Positions 17,025 through 27,702 are shown, counted from the stretch's first letter. The stretch: 64,000 bases of DNA from Aminobacter aganoensis (GCF_014206975.1 NZ_JACHOU010000006.1:124001-188000), one strand, 5' to 3'. Notes: generated by a model from the sequence alone, not told the origin. A program made the numbers and translations.

Positions 17025-18836
17025 TCAGTTGTTCTCGAAGCGAGCGACCGACAGGAACTTCACGGCGCTGCCGGAGAAGCGGTTGGCATCCGCCGACTGG
17101 CTGCCCTGCTGGAAGCCGGCCGTATAGACCTCCTTCGGCGCGGTGCGGACCATGTTGTAGGCAAAGCCCGGAGCCTTGGTGTTGGTCGTGACCGTCGTCA
17201 CCTGCTCGCCGCTGCGCAGGGCCCAGCGTGCGGCATCGGGCGCTGCTGCGACCACGACGGCCTTGGGATCGGGCTTGGCTTCCTCGGCAACGGGACGCCC
17301 CGACTTGCGGGTGGTCTTGACGCTGCCGCCGATCGCCGCGGCCGGGTCCTGGCCCGCCGAAAGCGAGGCAATGGCATTCTTCGGCGTCGCAGCCTTGGGC
17401 GCGGCGGTGGCCACGACCTCGGGCTGGTCGAACACCGAGCGCTGCTCCGGCACCGGCGCGAGAGCTGCAACCTCGAACTCGTCGTCGGCAGCTTCCTCGG
17501 CTGGAATGTCGTCGGCCGCTGCGAGCGCCGCTTCCACCGTCATGTCCTGCGGACGGGCCGAAGGCAGCGGCGCGCCGCTTGCCACAGCCGGCATGTCGTC
17601 GGTGGAGGCGAGCGCCATCAGGACGTTCTGGTTCTCGGGCGCGAGCTCGGCCGGCGGATTGTAGCTGGGACGCCTGGTCGGCAGCGGCACATTGGCCGCG
17701 ATCTGCTGTTCGACCGCGGTCGGCTGCTCGCCTTCGGCCAGCGGCGCGGATGCGGCGCCGAACGGCACGTTTTCTGCGGTCGCCATGCCGACTTCGGCCT
17801 GCGGCCGCGGCGCGATGCCGGGCAGCGGCACGCTGCGGGCGGGAAGTGCCGCGAGAATGGTCTCCGGCGCGTCCTCGGCAGGAGCCTCGTCGGCCATCTG
17901 CGGCAGTTCTGCCCGCTGAGCGTTTTCCGGCGCCACGATCTGGATGCCGGGCAGCGTCTTGGCAGCGGGAGCTTCGGCAACGGCCCTGGCGGTCGCCTTC
18001 GGCTTCGGCGCGACGGCGGCCACGGCGATTTCGCCGGTATCCTCTTCCTCGTCGGCACCGCCGCCACCAAACAGCGCGGCAAACAGGCCGCCGCTGCGCT
18101 TGGACGGCGACGACGAAGCGCTGGCAAGGACCATCTCGCCGCTCTTCTTGCGCGACTGATAGGAGGCCAGTGCCTGCTCGAAGCCGGGCAGCGGCTTGCC
18201 GTCGCTCGGCACGTGCAGCGTCTTGCCGGATGGGAACACAGCGACGAGTTCCTTGCGGCTCATGCGCGGCCAATGGCGCACATTGCCGACATCCATGTGG
18301 ATGAAGGGCGAACCGGAGCGCGGATAGTAGCCGACGCCACCGGCCTGCACGCGCAGGCCCGAGTCACGCAGCTTCTTCAGCGGCACGCCGGGAATGAAGA
18401 AATCCATCGCCTTGCCGAGCATGTGCTGGCTTTTTTCGGCAACGCCGCTCGAACGGCTGCGCAGCAGCGAATTGGTCGCCGGCGAACGATAGGCCGACAC
18501 GACATGGATGTAGTCGCGGCCGCCGGCGGAACGATAGGCCTCCCAGACCACGTCGAACAGTCGCGGGTCCATCTTGGTCGGCTCGTTGCGGCGCCAGTCG
18601 CGCAGGAACTGATTGAGCTTCTTGAGCCCGGCAGCGTCGTATCTGCCGTTGCGCTTGAACGTGATCTCAGCCCGCTCACCCGTATGGGTGTAATAAAGCT
18701 TGAGGGTCCGCGTTTCGGCGGAGGCTGTCGCTTGAGAAGCTGTCAGGAAACCAAACGTTAGCATCGCGGCCGTAAGCCACTTTTGCCAATTATTCGATTT
18801 CGAGCGACGCCCTTCGGTGTTCTCGATCCTGTTCAA
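17025..18836 (-). CDS. Secreted DUF882 (YcbK-like, peptidase M15 fold) protein with long Ala/Pro-rich tail
   Basis: A 603-residue protein with a signal peptide ending near TASA (about residue 40). The DUF882 domain at about residues 45-215 has the zinc-site pattern of M15-type peptidases: HMLGKAMDFF (His and Asp) and FIHMDVGNVRHWPR (His). YcbK-type proteins are linked to peptidoglycan cleavage in the periplasm. The remaining nearly 400 residues are Ala/Pro/Glu-rich and low complexity, much longer than in the basic family, perhaps a wall-spanning region. The start is a TTG at 18836, chosen because it gives a good signal peptide; no better start is visible. Confidence 0.82.
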   Translation of the reverse strand: MNRIENTEGRRSKSNNWQKWLTAAMLTFGFLTASQATASAETRTLKLYYTHTGERAEITFKRNGRYDAAGLKKLNQFLRDWRRNEPTKMDPRLFDVVWEAYRSAGGRDYIHVVSAYRSPATNSLLRSRSSGVAEKSQHMLGKAMDFFIPGVPLKKLRDSGLRVQAGGVGYYPRSGSPFIHMDVGNVRHWPRMSRKELVAVFPSGKTLHVPSDGKPLPGFEQALASYQSRKKSGEMVLASASSSPSKRSGGLFAALFGGGGADEEEDTGEIAVAAVAPKPKATARAVAEAPAAKTLPGIQIVAPENAQRAELPQMADEAPAEDAPETILAALPARSVPLPGIAPRPQAEVGMATAENVPFGAASAPLAEGEQPTAVEQQIAANVPLPTRRPSYNPPAELAPENQNVLMALASTDDMPAVASGAPLPSARPQDMTVEAALAAADDIPAEEAADDEFEVAALAPVPEQRSVFDQPEVVATAAPKAATPKNAIASLSAGQDPAAAIGGSVKTTRKSGRPVAEEAKPDPKAVVVAAAPDAARWALRSGEQVTTVTTNTKAPGFAYNMVRTAPKEVYTAGFQQGSQSADANRFSGSAVKFLSVARFENN

Positions 18837-19118
18837 ATCAAAAGGCCCTGTTAGGCTGCCATCTGTCCCCGGATTTGAAGCCCGGACACTGTTACGGATT
18901 CGTGTCCGAATATCGATCCTAATGGTTAATCACTGCTTATTGAAGGCAAAATGCGGTAACACCATGGCGATATCCCAGCAAAAGGGAATCTCAGAATTTC
19001 ATGGTAAACCGCTGGTTTATACGACAAAAATGTCGCTGAACAAATCCGCGCGCGGCCACAATTGGCTGCGTCCCGCAAGCGACACGCAAGCTTTAATTCC
19101 AGATCGGCGAGGAAAACA
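18837..19118. other. Intergenic region, no gene seen
   Basis: About 280 bases of lower GC content between the start of the DUF882 gene and the end of the sigma-54 regulator, both on the minus strand. It should hold the DUF882 promoter. I see no convincing ORF, hairpin terminator or repeat. Confidence 0.5.
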
Positions 19119-20624
<1,506 letters not shown>

Positions 20625-20766
20625 GAATGTCCGGTATATGCCCGTAGCTGCTGATTGGATGTGGATCATCCTGGCACAGGGTTCTAAATAAGGTTTCAAA
20701 AAAGCCGGTGAACGAATCCCTTAGGATTTGAATCGACTGGCCCAGGGACGTGAAAAGGAAGACGCA

Positions 20767-22602
20767 ATGCGTTGGAATTCCGGGCAAGAGATGTCAGCCA
20801 CCGCTTCCGCCAGGGGCGCGGCGGGGTTTGGCGAGTTGCCCGAATGGGATCTCGCCGACCTGTATGCCGGCATGGACGCGCCCGAGCTCGCACGCGATCT
20901 CGACAAGGCGTCAGTCGATGCGGTGGCTTTCGAGGCGCGCTGGAAAGGCACCCTGGCCATCGAGGCCGAACGGGGCGCGGCCGGCAAGCTCGGCCAGGCC
21001 ATGCAGACCTACGAGGCGCTGGAGGAACTGGTCGGGCGCGTCGTCTCCTATGCCGGGCTCGTCTATGCCGGCGACACCTCCGACCCCAAGCGCGCGAAAC
21101 TTTACGGCGACGTCCAGGAAAAGATGACCGATGCCAGCGCGCATTTGCTGTTCTTCGCGCTCGAACTCAACCTCGTCGACGACGCGCTGATCCTCAAGGC
21201 GCTCGATGCCGATCCTGAATTCGGCCACTACCGGCCCTGGGTGCTCGACCTCAGGAAGGACAAGCCCTACCAGCTCGAGGATCGCGTCGAGCAGCTGTTC
21301 CACGAAAAGTCGATCACCGGGCGCGGCGCCTGGAACCGCCTCTTCGACGAGACGATGACCGACCTGCGTTTCGACATCGGCGGCGAGGAACTGACGCTGG
21401 AACCGGCGCTGAACAAGCTGCAGGACCCCGATGGCGAGGTGCGCAAGGCAGCCTCCGATGCGCTGGCCGCGACGTTCCGCAAGAACCTGCGCGTCTTCAC
21501 GCTGATCACCAACACCCTGTCCAAGGACAAGGAGATTTCCGACCGCTGGCGCGGCTTCGAGGACATCGCCGATTCCCGCCACCTCGCCAACCGGGTCGAG
21601 CGCGAGGTCGTCGACGCGTTGGCCGCCGCCGTGCGCGAGGCCTATCCGCGCCTGTCGCATCGCTATTACGCGATGAAGGCCAAGTGGCTCGGCACCGATG
21701 TGATGAACCACTGGGACCGCAACGCCCCGCTGCCCGAGACGCCGCAGGCGGTCATCGGCTGGGACGAGGCCAAGGACACGGTGCTGACCGCCTATCAGCG
21801 TTTCTCGCCGGAAATGGCCGAGATCGCCCGCTCGTTCTTCGACCGCCGCTGGATCGATGCGCCGGTGCGACCCGGCAAGGCGCCCGGCGCCTTCGCCCAT
21901 CCGACAGTGCCGTCGGCGCATCCCTACGTGCTGCTCAACTACATGGGCAAGCCGCGCGACGTCATGACCCTTGCCCACGAGCTCGGCCACGGCGTGCACC
22001 AGGTGCTAGCCGGCGGCCAGGGCGCGCTGATGGCCTCGACGCCGCTGACGCTGGCCGAAACGGCAAGCGTGTTCGGCGAGATGCTGACCTTCCGCTCGCT
22101 GCTCGAACGCACCACCGACAATCGCGAGCGCAAGGCGATGCTGGCCCAGAAGGTCGAGGACATGATCAACACGGTCGTGCGCCAGATCGCCTTCTACGAG
22201 TTCGAGCGCAAGGTGCATTCCGAGCGCAAGAACGGCGAGCTGACCTCCGACCAGCTCGGCCAGTTCTGGCTCGAGGTGCAGGCCGAGAGCCTGGGGCCCG
22301 CGATCAAGTTGCGCGACGGCTACGAGGTGTTCTGGTCCTACATCCCGCACTTCATCCATTCGCCGTTCTACGTCTATGCCTACGCCTTCGGCGACTGCCT
22401 GGTGAACTCGCTCTACGCGGTCTACCAGAATGCCGAGCGCGGTTTTCAGGACAAATATTTCGAGATGCTGCGCGCCGGCGGCACCAAGCATCATTCCGAA
22501 CTCCTGAAGCCGTTCGGGCTCGATGCCACCGATCCCGCCTTCTGGCAGAAGGGGCTTGCCGTGATCAGCAACCTCATCGACGAACTGGAAGCGCCGGACT
22601 GA
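20767..22602 (+). CDS. pepF: Oligoendopeptidase F family M3 metallopeptidase
   Basis: A 611-residue cytosolic zinc peptidase degrading oligopeptides. The zinc-binding helix HELGHGVHQ (HExxH) is followed by TLAETASVFGEML, whose Glu is the third ligand. The C terminus holds the M3 substrate-binding segment around HSPFYVYAYAFGDCL. ATG 20767 is chosen because AGGAAG precedes it; the frame is open from 20728. It is followed after 30 bases by pabB on the same strand, so cotranscription is possible. Confidence 0.92.
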   Translation: MRWNSGQEMSATASARGAAGFGELPEWDLADLYAGMDAPELARDLDKASVDAVAFEARWKGTLAIEAERGAAGKLGQAMQTYEALEELVGRVVSYAGLVYAGDTSDPKRAKLYGDVQEKMTDASAHLLFFALELNLVDDALILKALDADPEFGHYRPWVLDLRKDKPYQLEDRVEQLFHEKSITGRGAWNRLFDETMTDLRFDIGGEELTLEPALNKLQDPDGEVRKAASDALAATFRKNLRVFTLITNTLSKDKEISDRWRGFEDIADSRHLANRVEREVVDALAAAVREAYPRLSHRYYAMKAKWLGTDVMNHWDRNAPLPETPQAVIGWDEAKDTVLTAYQRFSPEMAEIARSFFDRRWIDAPVRPGKAPGAFAHPTVPSAHPYVLLNYMGKPRDVMTLAHELGHGVHQVLAGGQGALMASTPLTLAETASVFGEMLTFRSLLERTTDNRERKAMLAQKVEDMINTVVRQIAFYEFERKVHSERKNGELTSDQLGQFWLEVQAESLGPAIKLRDGYEVFWSYIPHFIHSPFYVYAYAFGDCLVNSLYAVYQNAERGFQDKYFEMLRAGGTKHHSELLKPFGLDATDPAFWQKGLAVISNLIDELEAPD

Positions 22603-22632
22603 GCCCGGTTCTATCGCAAGCACGCTGACATC

Positions 22633-23787
22633 ATGACTGGTCCCACATCTCCATTCGTCCTGTTCCGGGACGACCCCGCTGGCCGCGAGGTGCTGTTCGA
22701 AGCGCCCCGCGAGATCATCCTTGCGCATGACGCGGCGGATTTCTTCCCGGCCTTGCAGGCAGCCCAGACGGCGCATGAGCAAGGCAAGTGGCTTGCCGGC
22801 TACTTCTCCTACGAGGCCGGCTACCTGCTGGAGCCGAAGCTGCGGCCGCTGTTGCCCGAGGGGCGGCGCACGCCGCTGGTCTGCCTCGGCGTGTTCGACC
22901 AGCCGTCGGACCGGGATCGCGCGCCGTCGCGCGAGCCTGCGACCAACGGGCCGATCTTCGATGCGCGGGCGACGTGGTCGGAGGCCGACTATGGGCGCCG
23001 GTTCAGCAAGCTGCACCAGCACCTGCGCCAGGGCGACTGCTACCAGGCCAACCTGACCTTTCCCGTGCATGCGCAATGGTCCGGCACGCCGCTCGATGCC
23101 TTCGACGCGCTGATTGCCCGGCAGCCGGTGAAATACGGCTCGCTGGTCTCGCTCGGCGGGCCCGTCGTGCTGTCGCGCTCGCCCGAACTGTTCTTCGACA
23201 TCGACAGCGAGGGCTGGATCGAGACCCACCCGATGAAGGGCACCGCCCCGCGCGGCAAGACGCCCGAGGAAGACGCCACCCTCAGGGAGTTCCTGCGCAA
23301 CGACGAGAAGAACCAGGCGGAAAACCGCATGATCGTCGACCTGCTGCGCAACGACATCTCGCTGATCAGCGAAGTCGGCTCGCTCGACGTGCCCGAACTG
23401 TTCCGCATCGAGAGCTATCCGACGGTGCACCAGATGGTCAGCACCGTCAGGGCGAAGCTCCTGCCCGGCCTCAGCATCGAGCAGGTGTTTGCCGCCCTCT
23501 TCCCCTGCGGCTCGATCACCGGCGCGCCCAAGATCCGGGCGATGGAGATCCTGCACGATCTCGAAGGCACGCCGCGCGACGTCTATTGCGGCGCCATCGG
23601 CTGGATCGCGCCGGGCGGCACCATGCGCTTCAACGTGGCGATCCGCACCATCACGCTCTTTCCCGACGGCGAGGCCGTCTACAATGTCGGCGGGGGCGTG
23701 GTGTTCGATTCGACCGCCGAAGCGGAGTATGCCGAATGTCTTCTGAAAGCACGGTTCGCGACGGGCTCGGTTCCGGCTTCGAACTGA
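22633..23787 (+). CDS. pabB: Aminodeoxychorismate synthase component I
   Basis: A 384-residue chorismate-utilising enzyme that aminates chorismate with ammonia from a glutamine amidotransferase subunit, for folate synthesis. The PabB hallmark lysine is in HPMKGTAPRGKTPEED, and the C terminus has FPCGSITGAPKIRAMEI and YCGAIGWIAPGG. There is no fused amidotransferase domain, and no pabA is in the window. It overlaps pabC by 52 bases, so the two are translationally linked. Confidence 0.93.
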   Translation: MTGPTSPFVLFRDDPAGREVLFEAPREIILAHDAADFFPALQAAQTAHEQGKWLAGYFSYEAGYLLEPKLRPLLPEGRRTPLVCLGVFDQPSDRDRAPSREPATNGPIFDARATWSEADYGRRFSKLHQHLRQGDCYQANLTFPVHAQWSGTPLDAFDALIARQPVKYGSLVSLGGPVVLSRSPELFFDIDSEGWIETHPMKGTAPRGKTPEEDATLREFLRNDEKNQAENRMIVDLLRNDISLISEVGSLDVPELFRIESYPTVHQMVSTVRAKLLPGLSIEQVFAALFPCGSITGAPKIRAMEILHDLEGTPRDVYCGAIGWIAPGGTMRFNVAIRTITLFPDGEAVYNVGGGVVFDSTAEAEYAECLLKARFATGSVPASN

Positions 23788-24413
23788 TCGAGACGATGCG
23801 CTGGGAGCCGCAAGGCGGCTTCCTGCGCGGCGGCCGGCACCTTGCCCGGCTCAAGGCTTCGGCCGAGACGCTCGGCTTCGGCTTCGACGGGACGACGATC
23901 GAACAGGCCTTGACCGGGGCCACAGGCGGTGACACGCCGCTCAGGATCCGGCTCGTGCTTGGGTTCAACGGCAAGGCCGAAGTTACGAGCCACCCCTTCG
24001 TTCCGCTGGCGCCCGACGCAGTATGGACGGTGCGTATCGCGTCCACGCGCCTCGCCTCGACCGACCCGCTGCTTCGCCACAAGACCACGCGCCGCGAGGC
24101 CTACGATGCGGCCCGCGCCGAATTCCCGCGCGATGATGCCGACGAGGTGCTCCTGCTCAACGAGGCAGGCGAAGTCTGCGAAGGCACCATCACCAATCTC
24201 TTCATCGACATGGGCGACGGCGGCCCGCTCAGGACGCCACCCCTCGCCTGCGGCCTGCTGGCAGGCGTGCTGCGCGGCGAGATGATCGACAGGGGCGAGG
24301 CCGTGGAAGCCAAGGTGACCGTCCACGATCTCGCAGCCGCGCCGAGGATATTCGTCGGCAACTCCCTGCGCGGGCTGATTGGAGCTCGGGTCCCCGAGGC
24401 TCGCTTGGCTTGA
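23736..24413 (+). CDS. pabC: Class IV aminotransferase, 4-amino-4-deoxychorismate lyase
   Basis: A 225-residue fold-type IV PLP enzyme that releases pyruvate from aminodeoxychorismate to give 4-aminobenzoate. The PLP lysine is in LLRHKTTRREAYDAAR, and EAGEVCEGTITNLFI and CGLLAGVLRGEM are conserved class IV motifs. The start lies inside the pabB coding region, an overlap of 52 bases. Rhizobial genomes commonly pair these genes. Specificity is inferred from that pairing. Confidence 0.88.
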   Translation: MSSESTVRDGLGSGFELIETMRWEPQGGFLRGGRHLARLKASAETLGFGFDGTTIEQALTGATGGDTPLRIRLVLGFNGKAEVTSHPFVPLAPDAVWTVRIASTRLASTDPLLRHKTTRREAYDAARAEFPRDDADEVLLLNEAGEVCEGTITNLFIDMGDGGPLRTPPLACGLLAGVLRGEMIDRGEAVEAKVTVHDLAAAPRIFVGNSLRGLIGARVPEARLA

Positions 24414-24439
24414 CGCACTCATCGACCAGCGCATACATT
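24410..24439 (+). promoter_or_regulatory. Promoter of the toxin-antitoxin operon (putative)
   Basis: TTGACG at 24410-24415 overlaps the pabC stop codon, and TACATT near 24434-24439 could be the -10 at 18 bases. Imperfect ACA/TGT-type dyads follow (24434-24452) just before the antitoxin, a usual place for autoregulation. Confidence 0.4.
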
Positions 24440-24467
24440 GTGCTCATGTGTGTTCGCGGAGATGACA

Positions 24468-24761
24468 ATGACGAACAGCAACACATTTTCCGTGCGGCTT
24501 CCTCCTGAAACCAGGCAGGAGTTGGAGGACTACGCCAAGTCCACGCAGCGTTCGAGCGCCTTCATCGTCAAGGAAGCCGTCGAGGCCCATCTGGCCGAGC
24601 GCCGTGCTTATCTGGCTGCGATCCGGGAAGCGGTCGACGAGGCCGACGAAAGCGGTGAGTTCATTTCATGGGAAGCGACGTCGAAATGGCTTCGCTCATG
24701 GGGAACTGCGGATGAACTGCCGCCTCCCGAACCGGATGTCTTCACCAACAACGCCAAATGA
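24468..24761 (+). CDS. Ribbon-helix-helix antitoxin (CopG/ParD-like)
   Basis: A 97-residue protein. Residues 4-48 form a ribbon-helix-helix DNA-binding fold (TFSVRLPPETRQELEDYAK, then SSAFIVKEAVEAHL). The acidic C-terminal half (EADESGEFISWEATSKWLRSW) is typical of ParD-type antitoxins that wrap the toxin. ATG 24468 has GGAG six bases upstream. It overlaps the toxin by 4 bases. RHH antitoxins usually repress their own operon. Confidence 0.85.
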   Translation: MTNSNTFSVRLPPETRQELEDYAKSTQRSSAFIVKEAVEAHLAERRAYLAAIREAVDEADESGEFISWEATSKWLRSWGTADELPPPEPDVFTNNAK

Positions 24762-25045
24762 AAATCCGGCTGACGAAAGCCGCGATCAGGGATTTGCGCG
24801 AGGCGCAAACGCATATTGCCGCAGACAGCGAGGAAGCGGCACGTCAACTTGTGCTGCGGCTGGACAGGGCCATCACCCTGCCCGGGGAGAAACCGACCAT
24901 CGGCCGGCCCACGTCCGAAAAGGCCATACGCGAATGGTCCGTTCCCGGCCTGCCGTTTCTCATCCCCTATCGGATTGCAGATGATGCGGTCGAGATAATC
25001 CGCCTGTTCCATACCAGCCGAATGCGTCCACCACATTGGCTATGA
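24758..25045 (+). CDS. RelE/ParE family toxin
   Basis: A 95-residue toxin-fold protein: KIRLTKAAIRDLREAQTHIAADSEEAARQL is the N-terminal helical hairpin of the RelE/ParE superfamily, and the C-terminal strand has LPFLIPYRIADDAVEIIRLFHTSR. Type II toxins of this group act on gyrase (ParE) or mRNA at the ribosome (RelE); sequence alone does not settle which. Its stop overlaps the next start by an ATGA, so the operon runs into the DUF3445 gene. Confidence 0.85.
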   Translation: MKIRLTKAAIRDLREAQTHIAADSEEAARQLVLRLDRAITLPGEKPTIGRPTSEKAIREWSVPGLPFLIPYRIADDAVEIIRLFHTSRMRPPHWL

Positions 25046-25959
25046 CTCCCACCCACACGCCCTATGACGGCAGCTCGAAGCCTTTCGCCATCGGCCTGAA
25101 GCAGGCCGACCCCCGCGACTGGATCGAGCTCGACGGCCATCTCGATGCCTATCTCGCGGAGAAGGACCGGCTCTATGCCGAACTGCCCGACAAGGTTTTC
25201 GTCGCCGAGCCGGACACGCGCCCCGCCCAGCGGGAAGTGCTCGACCTTCTGGTGGCGCACCTGACCGAACGCTTTCCCGAGACCTACAGTCTGGAGAACG
25301 GCCGCTGCACCATTGCCGGCACGGGCCGCACGGTCGACGTCGAAAACCCCGGCGACAACCCGCTGATCGCCGCCTCGAAGCTGGTGCAGGAAGACCTGAT
25401 CCTGATGCGGCAGGGCGGGAATGGCTGGCGGCTGGCCGCCGGTTCGCTGTGCTTTCCCTCGTCCTGGAAGCTGACCGAAAAGTTCGGCCTGCCGATGCAC
25501 GACATCCACGGCCCCGTGCCCGGCTTCGGCCCCGGCACCCGCATGGCGGAGCTGATCGCGCGCATGTTCGACAAGCTTGCCGTGCTTGTGGAACGTTTCA
25601 ACTGGTCGATCCAGGCGGATGGCTCGCTCTATCACCCGCTTTCCGACCGCCAGCGCCTCGCCCGCTCGGCCGAGACGGCGACGACGTTTCCCGGCGCCGA
25701 CGTCGCCGCTCACGCCTTCATCCGCGTCGAGCGGCAGACCTTGCGCAAGCTGCCCGTCTCCGGCGACGTGCTGTTCACGATCCGCATCCATCTCGATCCG
25801 CTGGCGGTGCTCGCCCGCCACAAGGACCGGGCCAGACTGGCCGCGTCCTTCGCCGAACAGCTGATGAGCCTCGACCGCGACCAGCTCGATTACAAGGGCC
25901 TCGCCGCCGACCGCGACAGGCTCGTCGGCTTCCTCGGCGACGTCGCGAAAGCCGGCTAA
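25042..25959 (+). CDS. DUF3445 haem-dependent oxidative N-demethylase family protein
   Basis: A 305-residue cytosolic protein of the DUF3445 family, whose characterised member is a haem-dependent oxidative N-demethylase acting on dimethylamine. Seen here are KLVQEDLILMRQ, AGSLCFPSSWKL and MHDIHGPVPGF, conserved elements of the family, and HAFIRVERQTLRKLP. ATG 25042 overlaps the toxin stop (ATGA), indicating translational coupling. The substrate here is unknown. No reductase or amine-oxidation partner is adjacent. Confidence 0.85.
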   Translation: MTPTHTPYDGSSKPFAIGLKQADPRDWIELDGHLDAYLAEKDRLYAELPDKVFVAEPDTRPAQREVLDLLVAHLTERFPETYSLENGRCTIAGTGRTVDVENPGDNPLIAASKLVQEDLILMRQGGNGWRLAAGSLCFPSSWKLTEKFGLPMHDIHGPVPGFGPGTRMAELIARMFDKLAVLVERFNWSIQADGSLYHPLSDRQRLARSAETATTFPGADVAAHAFIRVERQTLRKLPVSGDVLFTIRIHLDPLAVLARHKDRARLAASFAEQLMSLDRDQLDYKGLAADRDRLVGFLGDVAKAG

Positions 25960-26042
25960 TAGCGGCATAACGTCCAGCATCCACAGCATCTGGGGCTGAG
26001 GATTCGCTTTATTGTGACAAGCATGTATGGTTTAGCCGTTGA

Positions 26043-26070
26043 AGCCGGGTCAATTGGGGCCCGGCTCTTT
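26043..26070 (+). terminator. Terminator-like hairpin just upstream of hss (possible attenuator)
   Basis: AGCCGGG (26043-26049) pairs perfectly with CCCGGCT (26060-26066), followed by CTTTT. It ends only about 27 bases before the hss start and before its AAGGAG. It may end DUF3445 transcription or act as a polyamine-responsive attenuator of hss. Confidence 0.5.
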
Positions 26071-26096
26071 TAGTGTGAGAAGGAGTGCCATAAAAA

Positions 26097-27542
26097 ATGG
26101 CGAATGAAAAATGGCCCGTTTACGGTGAGATTACTGGACCTGTAGTGATGATCGGCTTCGGCTCGATCGGCCGCGGAACGCTCCCCCTCATTGAACGCCA
26201 TTTCAAGTTCGACAAGTCGCGCATGGTGATCATCGATCCCAGCGACGAAAACCGGAAGATCGCGGATGAGCGCGGCATCAAATTCATCCAGGAGGCGGTA
26301 TCCAAGGACAATTACAAGGACCTGCTGACGCCACTCCTGACCAACGGCGGCGGCCAGGGCTTCTGCGTCAACCTGTCGGTCGACACCGGCTCGGTCGACC
26401 TCATGCATCTCTGCCGCAAGCTTGGCGTACTCTATGTCGACACCGTGATCGAGCCCTGGCTCGGCTTTTACTTCGACAACAACGCCGGCAATGACGAGCG
26501 CACCAACTATGCGCTGCGCGAGACGCTCCTGGCCGAACGGCGCAAGCATCCCGGCGGCACCACCGCCGTCTCCACCTGCGGCGCCAACCCGGGCATGGTC
26601 TCGTGGTTCGTCAAGCAGGCGCTGGTCAACCTCTCCAAGGACCTCGGCATCGAATTCGAAGAGCCGGCGCAGCATGACCGCGAAGGCTGGGCTGCGCTGA
26701 TGAAGAAGGCCGGCGTCAAGGGCATCCACATCGCCGAGCGCGACACCCAGCGCACCAAGAACCCCAAGCCGATGAACGTGTTCTGGAACACCTGGTCGGT
26801 CGAGGGCTTCATCTCGGAAGGCCTGCAGCCGTCCGAGCTCGGCTGGGGCACGCACGAGAAGTGGAAGCCCAAGAACGCCAAGAAGTTCAAGCACGGCAAC
26901 AAGGGCGCGATCTATCTCGAGCAGCCCGGCGCCAACACCCGCGTCCGCACCTGGTGCCCGACGCCGGGCGCGCAGTACGGCTTCCTCGTCACCCACAACG
27001 AGGCGATCTCGATCTCCGACTTCTTCACCGTGCGCTCGAAGAAGGGCAAGGTGACCTACCGGCCGACCTGCCACTACGCCTACCATCCCTGCAACGACGC
27101 GGTTCTGTCGATGCACGAGATGTTCGGCGCCGCCGGCAAGCCGCAGCCGGTTCACCACGTTCTCGACGAGGACGAACTGGTCGACGGCATCGACGAACTC
27201 GGCGTGCTGCTCTACGGCCACGACAAGAACGCCTACTGGTTCGGCTCGCAGCTGTCGCTGGAACAGGCCCGCAAGCTCGCGCCTTACCAGAACGCAACCG
27301 GGCTTCAGGTCTCGTCGGCGGTGCTCGCCGGCATGGTCTGGGCATTCGAGAACCCGGAGGCAGGCATCGTCGAGGCCGATGAAACCGACTACAGGCGCTG
27401 CCTGGAAGTGCAGCTTCCGTATCTCGGACCGGTCAACGGCTACTACACCGACTGGACGCCGCTCGAAGGCCGCCCCGGCCTGTTCGAGGAGGATCTCGAC
27501 AAGGACGATCCCTGGCAGTTCCGCAACGTGCTGGTTCGCTAA
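26097..27542 (+). CDS. hss: Homospermidine synthase
   Basis: A 481-residue NAD-dependent enzyme that joins two putrescine units (or spermidine plus putrescine) into sym-homospermidine, the major polyamine of many rhizobia. The Rossmann motif MIGFGSIGRGTLPL is at residues 15-30. TCGANPGMVSWFVKQAL and DTVIEPWLGFYFDN are characteristic of bacterial Hss. An AAGGAG lies about 10 bases before ATG 26097. It links functionally to the ornithine decarboxylase at 2440-3573, though the two are 22 kb apart. Confidence 0.95.
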   Translation: MANEKWPVYGEITGPVVMIGFGSIGRGTLPLIERHFKFDKSRMVIIDPSDENRKIADERGIKFIQEAVSKDNYKDLLTPLLTNGGGQGFCVNLSVDTGSVDLMHLCRKLGVLYVDTVIEPWLGFYFDNNAGNDERTNYALRETLLAERRKHPGGTTAVSTCGANPGMVSWFVKQALVNLSKDLGIEFEEPAQHDREGWAALMKKAGVKGIHIAERDTQRTKNPKPMNVFWNTWSVEGFISEGLQPSELGWGTHEKWKPKNAKKFKHGNKGAIYLEQPGANTRVRTWCPTPGAQYGFLVTHNEAISISDFFTVRSKKGKVTYRPTCHYAYHPCNDAVLSMHEMFGAAGKPQPVHHVLDEDELVDGIDELGVLLYGHDKNAYWFGSQLSLEQARKLAPYQNATGLQVSSAVLAGMVWAFENPEAGIVEADETDYRRCLEVQLPYLGPVNGYYTDWTPLEGRPGLFEEDLDKDDPWQFRNVLVR

Positions 27543-27552
27543 GGCACAACCG

Positions 27553-27590
27553 AACGCCATTCCTGGAACGGAATGGCGTTCTATTTCCTT
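27553..27590 (+). terminator. Rho-independent terminator of hss
   Basis: AACGCCATTCC (27553-27563) and GGAATGGCGTT (27570-27580) form an 11-base stem with a 6-base loop, followed by CTATTTCCTT. Confidence 0.85.
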
Positions 27591-27601
27591 ATAGAAACAC
27601 G

Positions 27602-27636
27602 ATCCCGAAAATGCCGATGGCTTTTCGGGATTTTGT
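27602..27636 (+). terminator. Second tandem terminator hairpin
   Basis: ATCCCGAAAA (27602-27611) pairs with TTTTCGGGAT (27622-27631) over a 10-base loop, followed by TTTGTT. It sits 21 bases after the first hss terminator. Confidence 0.75.
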
Positions 27637-27702
27637 TCTGAGCCTTGCCTTCATCTCCAAATCGGGCGATTGAAGACAGGCGGACTGAGGAGAGGATTCT
27701 TG

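Noticed and set aside
24468-25045. Genomic island around the toxin-antitoxin pair
   Set aside because: No integrase, flanking repeat or obvious composition change is visible, and neighbours pabBC and hss are core genes.
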